Shown: positions 6,137 to 11,826 of the stretch, in pieces
How positions within the stretch are numbered: the stretch's first letter is position 1
Layout: the number at the start of each line of letters is the position of its first letter
IMG/VR virus record: IMGVR_UViG_3300032086_003011
Coordinates: 1 to 28,162 of that record
Strand: one strand, 5' to 3'
From: a virus
DNA length: 28,162 nt
Program-made: the position numbers and the translations under genes
The notes under the pieces: generated by a model
Databases searched by the model: none
What the model was told of the DNA's origin: nothing
The model's input: only the letters and a program-made list of their open reading frames with translations

Positions 6137-6267
6137 TTGTTAGTGGATTTATAGTAGTTAATTCTTTCTTGAACTTCTTCGCGAGTTATATCACCTTTCA
6201 TTTGGCGTAAAATATCGCTACTCATATCAATCTGTTTTCCATTTTCACAAGTAAGTATAAATTGCAT
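6133..6267 (-). CDS. Small hypothetical protein
   Basis: 44 residues (M-Q-F-I-L-T-C-E-N-G-K-Q, then M-K-G-D-I-T-R-E-E-V-Q-E-R-I). Unknown function. First gene of the unit led by P6, with a 23-base A/T leader; its stop overlaps the next start by ATGA. Confidence 0.65.
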   Translation of the reverse strand: MQFILTCENGKQIDMSSDILRQMKGDITREEVQERINYYKSTNK

Positions 6268-6290
6268 AGTAGTTATTTTTTAAATTCATA

Positions 6291-6326
6291 TATATTATCG
6301 AAACTAGTTCGTATTTAGTATGTAAA
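6291..6326 (-). promoter_or_regulatory. Phage promoter element P6
   Basis: Minus-strand TTTACATA-N3-AATACGAA-N6-TCGATAATATA (one change in the first box). Leads three small genes (6267 to 5803). Confidence 0.84.
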
Positions 6327-6327
6327 A

Positions 6328-6672
6328 AATATATACTTCGTTTGTAAGTAAAAATAGTAGTGAGGGTATAACCCCAATTCTCCAAGTACCTAAAAAATAA
6401 TGTACTCGAGACACACTAACAAACGGTAACCAAAAAAGTGCGACGTTAGGGTGTTATATTAGTTATAGTAAGAGGCTATTGTCGCATTTTTCCGATCGAT
6501 CGCGATTTACCGAATGTATAGCATTTTGCTTAAATTACCGTGTTTTTCGTTTTGTTGTAGGTCGTTGCTATACACATCAGTTACGATGCATATTAGGTGA
6601 TCTGTTCAACGTTATTTATACTGGTGATGGTACACATCTCAACGCGCCAGTCCCGTTAGGGAGAGAACTAGA
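6328..6672. other. Gene-free stretch of 345 bp
   Basis: No convincing gene on either strand. A rightward frame beginning with TTG at 6479 runs through part of it and into the opposite gene, and is rejected. It holds the promoter variant R1 (6464-6488), a small hairpin GGGT-ATA-ACCC (6364-6374), a hairpin TCCC-GTTA-GGGA near 6652-6663, and palindromic CGATCGATCG near 6492. It may be the untranslated end of the gene at 6673 plus a short leftward transcript from R1. Confidence 0.5.
6464..6488 (-). promoter_or_regulatory. Promoter variant R1 (AATGCGACAATAG type)
   Basis: Minus-strand AATGCGA-N11-TACTATA, the same two boxes and the same 11-base gap as AATACGA-N11-TAATATA in P1-P9, but without the upstream TTTACAAA box. 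It shares AATGCGACAATAG-N5-TACTATA with R2 at 7812. No gene follows for about 200 bases leftward. Confidence 0.5.
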
Positions 6673-6987
6673 TTACTTTACTTCATCTAGTTCAACTCTT
6701 TCGATTACTACATTTCGAACATTCGAAGGCATATCGGTAGATTGAGACCAATAACCTCTTTTAATCCAACAAGGCATAATGTTTAGTTTAGGTAACATTA
6801 CTTTAAGTACTTCATCGTGATTGTAAGTAATTTTTTGATTTTTGTTATTTACAAAGGTGATGATTTGATTACGACCATACCAAGATTTACGGACTACGAA
6901 GTTCTTACGTTCGATTGGTGGGAAGATTTCATTTAGTTCTTCTTTAGATAGTTTTGAAATTGCTTCGTTTAATTTAGAATTTGACAT
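6673..6987 (-). CDS. Hypothetical protein
   Basis: 104 residues: helical start (S-K-L-N-E-A-I-S-K-L-S-K-E-E-L), then a beta-rich part with F-V-V-R-K-S-W-Y-G-R-N-Q-I-I-T-F-V-N-N and C-W-I-K-R-G-Y-W. Unknown function; probably a compact two-part domain. Sole gene of the unit led by P7. Confidence 0.72.
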   Translation of the reverse strand: MSNSKLNEAISKLSKEELNEIFPPIERKNFVVRKSWYGRNQIITFVNNKNQKITYNHDEVLKVMLPKLNIMPCWIKRGYWSQSTDMPSNVRNVVIERVELDEVK

Positions 6988-7020
6988 ATTTATTATTTTA
7001 ATTATTTATTTATTTACATT

Positions 7021-7056
7021 TATATTATCGAATACTATTCGTATTGAGTTTGTATT
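7021..7056 (-). promoter_or_regulatory. Phage promoter element P7
   Basis: Minus-strand AATACAAA-N3-AATACGAA-N6-TCGATAATATA. Leads the gene at 6673-6987 with a 33-base A/T-rich leader. Confidence 0.83.
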
Positions 7057-7058
7057 TT

Positions 7059-7217
7059 TTAGTTATAGATTCCATAGCTAGCGCTTGCGAAGTCGCCCAT
7101 TAGGAGGCCTATGATGCAGCGTATGATCCCTGCAGTAGCTAAAGCTGTTAGTCCTGCAATGTATGTTGTTAGCACGATGTTTACAATTTTGTTGTGAGAG
7201 AATTTAGGTAATTTCAT
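7059..7217 (-). CDS. Small membrane protein
   Basis: 52 residues (M-K-L-P-K-F-S-H-N-K then a hydrophobic stretch). Residues 11-40 (I-V-N-I-V-L-T-T-Y-I-A-G-L-T-A-L-A-T-A-G, then I-I-R-C-I-I-G-L-L-M) predict one long or two short membrane segments, preceded by a basic N-terminus. Could act at the host inner membrane during takeover or superinfection exclusion; that is only inferred from topology and position. Own promoter, P8. Confidence 0.68.
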   Translation of the reverse strand: MKLPKFSHNKIVNIVLTTYIAGLTALATAGIIRCIIGLLMGDFASASYGIYN

Positions 7218-7245
7218 ATTGTTATTTGTTTATTTGTTATTCGTT

Positions 7246-7281
7246 TATATTATCGAGTGTAGCTCGTGTTAGTCCTGTAAG
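7246..7281 (-). promoter_or_regulatory. Phage promoter element P8
   Basis: Minus-strand CTTACAGG-N3-AACACGAG-N6-TCGATAATATA, the most diverged copy, with spacing unchanged. Overlaps the 3' end of the gene at 7269-7433. Leads the membrane protein gene. Confidence 0.78.
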
Positions 7282-7433
7282 ATCTCGATCCCGATAACCT
7301 TGCTGGTCATTTCATTCCTGTAGCATTTGCTGAGGTAGTTGTCCAGATGCTGTTGATTCTGGAAGTGGTTAACTCTGCTGTTGTAATTGCCTAACCAGTT
7401 CTTTGTGTCTATTCGTACTAACATTGTTATCAT
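7269..7433 (-). CDS. Hypothetical protein, first leftward gene
   Basis: 54 residues (M-I-T-M-L-V-R-I-D-T-K-N-W-L and so on, ending V-I-G-I-E-I-L-Q-D), a small alpha/beta protein of unknown function. Start chosen at 7433, 12 bases past the TA box of P9; the longer frame would run through the promoter itself. Being closest to the control region it is probably among the first genes expressed. Confidence 0.65.
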   Translation of the reverse strand: MITMLVRIDTKNWLGNYNSRVNHFQNQQHLDNYLSKCYRNEMTSKVIGIEILQD

Positions 7434-7445
7434 TTTAAATTCATA

Positions 7446-7481
7446 TATATTATCGAATACCAATCGCATTAGGTATGTAAA
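7446..7481 (-). promoter_or_regulatory. Phage promoter element P9
   Basis: Minus-strand TTTACATA-N3-AATGCGAT-N6-TCGATAATATA. The rightmost of the nine; reads leftward from the control region. Confidence 0.82.
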
Positions 7482-7505
7482 AATGCTATACATAATCTCA
7501 CACAA

Positions 7506-7639
7506 CCAGGACCAGGACCAGCAGACCAGGACCAGGATCTCACAGCCAGGACCAGGATCCCAGACAGCACAGCCAGGATCCCGGATAATATCCAGAAATC
7601 CTGCTGAAATATCCAGGAACGCTGAAACATATCCCAGGA
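7506..7639. repeat. CCAGGA iteron cluster (possible replication origin or control region)
   Basis: Nine copies of CCAGGA in 134 bp (starts 7506, 7512, 7526, 7532, 7546, 7552, 7573, 7613, 7634), five continuing as CCAGGAT into GGATCTCAC or GGATCCC. The plus strand is nearly free of T between 7501 and 7580, unlike anything else in the window. It sits between the divergent gene blocks, where phages often keep replication origins or operator clusters. The frames crossing it are repeat-driven and not credible genes. Confidence 0.6.
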
Positions 7640-7740
7640 TCTCACGAAAACAGGGGGACTCGGCAAAATGTAAACGATTTTCTGTGAAGAGCGGACAGTG
7701 TAAAAGTAGTAGGCAGCCCCAAAACCCTAAATATCTGATA

Positions 7741-7778
7741 AAAAAAATAAAAACATACCCCCTAATTTATTTGGGTAT
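7741..7778 (-). terminator. Leftward intrinsic terminator
   Basis: On the minus strand ATACCC (7778-7773) pairs with GGGTAT (7760-7755) across a 12-base loop and is followed by a T-rich tract (GTTTTTATTTTTTTT). The tract exists only in this direction. It would end transcripts started at R2 and shield P9 from read-through. Confidence 0.6.
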
Positions 7779-7811
7779 CTAAAATATGTGACATTAGCCT
7801 ATTAATGTATA
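7741..7811 (-). ncRNA. Candidate small leftward RNA between R2 and terminator
   Basis: Leftward from the TA box of R2, the roughly 65-base interval contains the hairpin ACATTA-ATAGGC-TAATGT (7808-7791) and then the terminator hairpin with its T tract; there is no reading frame. A promoter, a stem-loop and a terminator in that order look like a small RNA gene. The transcript start is unknown, and the first hairpin may instead be an operator. Confidence 0.35.
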
Positions 7812-7848
7812 TATAGTAGCACCCTATTGTCGCATTCAGGCTTGTAAA
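7812..7848 (-). promoter_or_regulatory. Promoter variant R2
   Basis: Minus-strand TTTACAAG-N4-AATGCGA-N11-TACTATA: the same boxes as P1-P9 with one extra base in the first gap. Shares AATGCGACAATAG with R1. If active it drives only the short interval up to the terminator at 7741-7778. Confidence 0.5.
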
Positions 7849-7880
7849 AACGGTAAAAAGTGTGTAAATTGTATAATATA
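7844..7880 (+). promoter_or_regulatory. Candidate late rightward promoter
   Basis: A perfect TATAAT (7872-7877, within GTATAATATA) lies 18 bases before the first late start codon, preceded by three GTAAA repeats at 7844, 7853 and 7864. No good -35 at the usual distance, so it may need an activator or use a different polymerase. It partly overlaps the upstream box of R2 on the other strand. Confidence 0.45.
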
Positions 7881-7895
7881 CAAAAAACGAATTAA

Positions 7896-8138
7896 ATGGG
7901 TAAACAAAAGTTATCACCAGCAGCTGCGAAACGCAAGAAAGAACGTGATTTGAAGCATGCTAATAGTCCTGATCGCAAAAAGAAACGTGCAGATAGCCAA
8001 AAGAAGAGGAGAGATGCTAAGAAAAATGGTAAAAACCTTGCAGGGCTAGATTATGACCACTACACGGGTACTTTTGTTACCGCGCATAGAAATAGGGGAG
8101 GTATGAATCCTCGTAAAAATGGAACAAAAAACGAATAA
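7896..8138 (+). CDS. Small basic protein, first late gene
   Basis: 80 residues, about a third Lys/Arg, with a long basic helix (A-A-K-R-K-K-E-R-D-L-K-H and K-K-K-R-A-D-S-Q-K-K-R-R-D) and an ordered tail G-L-D-Y-D-H-Y-T-G-T-F-V-T then N-R-G-G-M-N-P-R-K-N-G-T. Probably binds nucleic acid or is a minor virion protein; I know no family with proven function. It abuts the fibre gene directly. Confidence 0.75.
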   Translation: MGKQKLSPAAAKRKKERDLKHANSPDRKKKRADSQKKRRDAKKNGKNLAGLDYDHYTGTFVTAHRNRGGMNPRKNGTKNE

Positions 8139-11100
8139 ATGCCGTCGATTTACACATATCCAAGAATTGACGAACTATCGTTAAAAAATTTACTGATAGT
8201 ATCAGAGGCTGGAGGGCGAAACTCCAGAGGTGTTGTGTATTCTACCAAATCTACTACTTTAGGAGAGATTGTAGAGCTAGTTGTTGATACATTAGCCGTT
8301 GGTGATTTTGATGAGGGTATTAGAAATAGTCAAATTGATATACAAACAGACTTACTTAGCCTTAAATCTGATACAACGATCCTTAAATCTAGAATAGATG
8401 ACGTAGAAGGCGGAATGTCCACCTATGCTACAAATACAAGGGTGGATGAGGTAAAGTCCACGCTAGAGGGATCAATAGCATCGTCAACACTATCGCTAGA
8501 AGCAGGGTATAGGTCATACACGGATGATGCGCTGACTAGCTATTCTACATCTACTGCTACTCAACAGCTGATAGCGGAGGCTACTGCGGATAAAGCCACA
8601 TCACAAAGCGTCACAGACTTATCATCTGAAATATACGGTGAGTTGGGCAATTACAGTACAACAACTGCTACGCAATCTTTAATAACAGCGGCAACACAAG
8701 ATAAAGCTACAGCGCAAAGTGTTACGGATTTGTCAGCTGAAATATACGGGGAGCTTGGTAATTATAGCACTACAACAGCAACTCAGGCGTTAATTACAAC
8801 GGCGACAGCGGACAAAGCTACGTCACAAAGTGTAACAGATTTATCAAGCCGGATATTTGACCCGACAACCAATACACTATCTCAATCTTTTGCAAATAGT
8901 GTAATGACCACTGAAAGTACAACTGATTATGCCGAGGCGTCTGATGTAACAGAATTGCAATCGCAATTTACATTTGACACTACTGGCAGTATTACGGGAA
9001 CTTCTGGAGCGTTAAACACAGAGATTGCTGCAGCTTCTGCCAATACGTCTCAAGCGTTCGCTACCAAGGTGGCAAATCTGGAAGCCCAGTTTGCACTTAA
9101 CAACGGTGTCCCCGACGGTCTTAGCTCATCAAATATACAGGCTATTCAAACCGTTATTGCGGGAGATGGCTATGCTACATCAACAGATATAACAACTTTA
9201 AATTCTGCTATTGGCCAAAATTCTGCGGATATTTCCACGGTTAACACGACTATTGCAAATGAAACGTCCGCAAGGGTTTCAGCTATTTCTGCTTTACAAA
9301 CCGACGTTAATGGTAATACTGCCGATATAAGCAGTAATACTACAGCAATATCAAACGAGACAGCGGCAAGAATATCCGCCGATCAAACATTGCAGACAGA
9401 CGTTAATAATAATACTGCAGGTATAAGTAATAATGCCACTCTTATATCTAATGAGACCTCAGCAAGGGCAAGTGCAATATCTGCTCTACAAACTGATGTA
9501 AATGGAAATGCAGCAGACATAGCCAGTAATCTCACGGCTATTTCTAATGAAACCTCGGCTAGAGTAGCGGCAGTTCAAACGCTAACTACGGATGTAGCCG
9601 GGAACGCTGCTGATATAAGTAGTAATACCACGGCTATATCGAATGAAGAGTCAGCGAGAATATCTGCCGATCAAGCGCTACAGACAAGCGTTGATGGCAA
9701 TACTGCGAATATAAGTAACAATGCTAGCGCCATATCGACCGAGACTTCGGCTAGAGCAAGTGCAATAAGCGCACTTCAAACAACTGTGAATGGTAACACC
9801 GCGAGTATTACAAGCAATGCAACTGCAATATCGAATGAAGCATCTGCTAGGGCATCGGATGTAAGCGGGTTACAATCATCAATAAACGGGAATACCGCTA
9901 GCATTGGAGTAAACCAAAGTACTATAGCTACCGTAGACGGTAAGCTAAATTCCTCTTATGCAATAAATGTAGATGCAAATGGAGTAGTAGCTGGGTTAAA
10001 ATTATTATCTAATGGTACAACTTCCGATATGGAATTTGCCGCGGATAAATTTAAGTTTACTAATGGCTCTGGTACACTTACACCATTCTCAATAGACACT
10101 GTAAATAATAAGATAAACTTTACAGGTGATGTTGTATTTAGTTCTAGCTATGGAGATTCAGACGTGCAGTCGTACATTGATACTGTAGGAGAGATATTCA
10201 CAACAACAACAACAATAAGCGGCGGGCAAATTGAAACAGGGTTAATAAAAAATAGTACATACCCTCACTCTGCTGGGCACTCAGGCTATGCTACAACAGG
10301 GATGGCTGTTGACTTAGATAACGGATCTATACATGCTGAGAAGTTTTATATAAACGCGGATGGTACCTCCAATTTTAAAGGTATACATGAAGCTGGTAGA
10401 TTAGGTAATTGGGTTGTAACAAATAACGCTTTAAAATCAGGATATAATAACCCTGCTATAGTATTAGACCCTACTGGCAATTACCCTAAAACGGGCTATG
10501 GCGAAATTACTATAGCCGCTACAAACTTGCCGTCTATAACTCCGGTCAGTTATGTAAATACGCAGTTTACGGGAAATCAAGGGAATATGGCTACTGCTAG
10601 CACTATTAATAGCAGCGGTAATATTGTATTTAGTGATATTGTGGAATATGCGCAAGCTAGTGTGGCTGATAATACCACTTATAATACAACTTCAAGCTCT
10701 GTAATATTTAAATTTACAGGTTTTACCCCTCAAAAAAGGGGAGCAATAAATTTGGATATACCCTTAGACTTGGTTGCTAGTGGCTATGAACAGGGATACA
10801 CTAATCAACAAACGTGCGAACCTGAGCACCCTGACGTTAATATTAGTGCACCTATTTCTTACGACTACAAACTAACCGCTGAAATAATATTTACAATTAC
10901 TAGACCTGATAGCTCTACATATACTCAGTCATATAACCAAATACTAGCTGATAGAAATACCCAAAAAGATGTTGGGTCTACGATTTCGCCTGACAATGGC
11001 ATATGGGCTGATTACGCTGGCACATTCGACCAATACGGGGAACCAAACTCTTGCGGGCCATGGGATTTTTCCTACGATGATGTATATGGTGGCACGTTTG

Positions 11101-11825
11101 CGGGCCCTGCGGACGCAATAGAAGGGACACTTAATAACCTAGAAATAAACAGTCAGATAAAAGTTACACAGTTTAAGCTAAAGCACGAGTGGAAAAACCT
11201 TACTGTAGAAACTATACAAAGTTCGTCGTATACTGGACCTAAAACAGTTACCGCCTCTGCTCACTTGAGTGAAAATAGTGGCCTGCAACCAGTTGTATTT
11301 AGAGAAAATTCAGGAACTGATAAACGGGTTGTATTAGCTGAAAATGGTTTGCAAGTTAAAAGTAATGATGGTTATGCTGCGATTGGGGATATTACGGCAG
11401 GAGAAAATGTAGCAGAATTTTGGGGAGATATACAAATAGCCGGGGATACATCTTCTTATACAACAAGCGTCTTAGCGGCTAGCAGTTTTTCAGACAAAAG
11501 ACTTAAAGAAAATATAAAAGAAATTGAAGACCCAATTAATATAGTAAATCAGCTGGCTCCGGTTAAGTATGACTGGAAATCAAATTTATCAAGCAGAAAG
11601 GATTTAAGTGTTAAATTGGAGGATAAGTACGGCTTTTTGGCTCAGGAAGTTAAAGAAGTTATACCAACAGCTATACTACAAAATAAAAATAAAATTCATG
11701 GTATAGAAAATCCTCTTAGCGTGGAGTACAATAATATAATTGCTATCAATACTGCAGCTATAAAAGAGTTAATTACCAAAATAAACGAATTAGAAAAAGA
11801 AATACAAACATTAAGAAATACATAA
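8139..11825 (+). CDS. Giant tail fibre/spike with S74 intramolecular chaperone domain
   Basis: 1228 residues. An N-terminal anchor (I-Y-T-Y-P, about 1-50) is shared with the next gene; then three repeats of about 37 residues (134-239), seven repeats of about 32 (373-604) that look like a trimeric coiled fibre shaft, a long beta-rich part with probable receptor-binding modules, and a C-terminal S74 domain. The domain begins S1118-D-K-R-L-K1123 and later has G-F-L-A-Q-E-V-K-E-V-I-P. In S74 proteins the Ser-x4-Lys pair cuts just before the Ser after trimer folding, releasing the chaperone, which would shed the last 111 residues here; both residues are present. The final 25 residues form a coiled coil. 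Confidence 0.92.
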   Translation: MPSIYTYPRIDELSLKNLLIVSEAGGRNSRGVVYSTKSTTLGEIVELVVDTLAVGDFDEGIRNSQIDIQTDLLSLKSDTTILKSRIDDVEGGMSTYATNTRVDEVKSTLEGSIASSTLSLEAGYRSYTDDALTSYSTSTATQQLIAEATADKATSQSVTDLSSEIYGELGNYSTTTATQSLITAATQDKATAQSVTDLSAEIYGELGNYSTTTATQALITTATADKATSQSVTDLSSRIFDPTTNTLSQSFANSVMTTESTTDYAEASDVTELQSQFTFDTTGSITGTSGALNTEIAAASANTSQAFATKVANLEAQFALNNGVPDGLSSSNIQAIQTVIAGDGYATSTDITTLNSAIGQNSADISTVNTTIANETSARVSAISALQTDVNGNTADISSNTTAISNETAARISADQTLQTDVNNNTAGISNNATLISNETSARASAISALQTDVNGNAADIASNLTAISNETSARVAAVQTLTTDVAGNAADISSNTTAISNEESARISADQALQTSVDGNTANISNNASAISTETSARASAISALQTTVNGNTASITSNATAISNEASARASDVSGLQSSINGNTASIGVNQSTIATVDGKLNSSYAINVDANGVVAGLKLLSNGTTSDMEFAADKFKFTNGSGTLTPFSIDTVNNKINFTGDVVFSSSYGDSDVQSYIDTVGEIFTTTTTISGGQIETGLIKNSTYPHSAGHSGYATTGMAVDLDNGSIHAEKFYINADGTSNFKGIHEAGRLGNWVVTNNALKSGYNNPAIVLDPTGNYPKTGYGEITIAATNLPSITPVSYVNTQFTGNQGNMATASTINSSGNIVFSDIVEYAQASVADNTTYNTTSSSVIFKFTGFTPQKRGAINLDIPLDLVASGYEQGYTNQQTCEPEHPDVNISAPISYDYKLTAEIIFTITRPDSSTYTQSYNQILADRNTQKDVGSTISPDNGIWADYAGTFDQYGEPNSCGPWDFSYDDVYGGTFAGPADAIEGTLNNLEINSQIKVTQFKLKHEWKNLTVETIQSSSYTGPKTVTASAHLSENSGLQPVVFRENSGTDKRVVLAENGLQVKSNDGYAAIGDITAGENVAEFWGDIQIAGDTSSYTTSVLAASSFSDKRLKENIKEIEDPINIVNQLAPVKYDWKSNLSSRKDLSVKLEDKYGFLAQEVKEVIPTAILQNKNKIHGIENPLSVEYNNIIAINTAAIKELITKINELEKEIQTLRNT
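8540..8855 (+). repeat. Three 37-residue coding repeats in the fibre
   Basis: Units begin with Y-S-T-x-T-A-T-Q and pass through D-K-A-T-[SA]-Q-S-V-T-D-L-S; units one and two end with E-I-Y-G-E-L-G-N. Protein identity is high but third codon positions differ, so the copies are not recent. Confidence 0.8.
9256..9950 (+). repeat. Seven 32-residue coding repeats in the fibre shaft
   Basis: Core N-E-T-S-A-R-x-S-A-I-S-A-L-Q-T-D-V then N-G-N-T-A-x-I-S-x-N-x-x-A-I-S, repeated about seven times. Regular Asn and hydrophobic spacing suggest a trimeric fibrous fold. DNA copies are diverged at synonymous sites. Confidence 0.85.
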
Positions 11826-11826
11826 C

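Larger units (their letters stand above)
7434..7895. other. Divergent intergenic control region
   Basis: About 460 bp without a credible gene, separating all leftward from all rightward genes. From left to right: promoter P9, the CCAGGA iterons, a mixed stretch (7640-7740), a leftward terminator (7741-7778), a short hairpin (7791-7808), the promoter variant R2 (7812-7848) and a rightward promoter candidate (7844-7880). Confidence 0.75.

Noticed and set aside
6479-6745. Rightward frame of 88 residues
   Set aside because: Begins with TTG and its last third is antisense to the gene at 6673-6987; no homology flavour.
1229-7481. The 36-bp repeats read as rightward Bacteroidota promoters (TAnnTTTG)
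   Set aside because: Only some copies contain TAnnTTTG in that direction and they would make antisense RNA; placement before leftward start codons fits the minus strand.
7506-7639. CRISPR array
   Set aside because: Repeat units are only 6-7 bases and spacing is irregular, with no unique spacers of constant length.
7469-7666. Leftward frame of 65 residues over the iterons
   Set aside because: Repeats give an artificial Trp/Ser/Leu-rich peptide, and its end lies within promoter P9.
7387-7782. Rightward frame of 131 residues across the control region
   Set aside because: It starts inside the opposite-strand gene, crosses promoter P9, and owes its length to the T-poor CCAGGA repeat; composition (Q-P-G-S-R) is repeat-driven.
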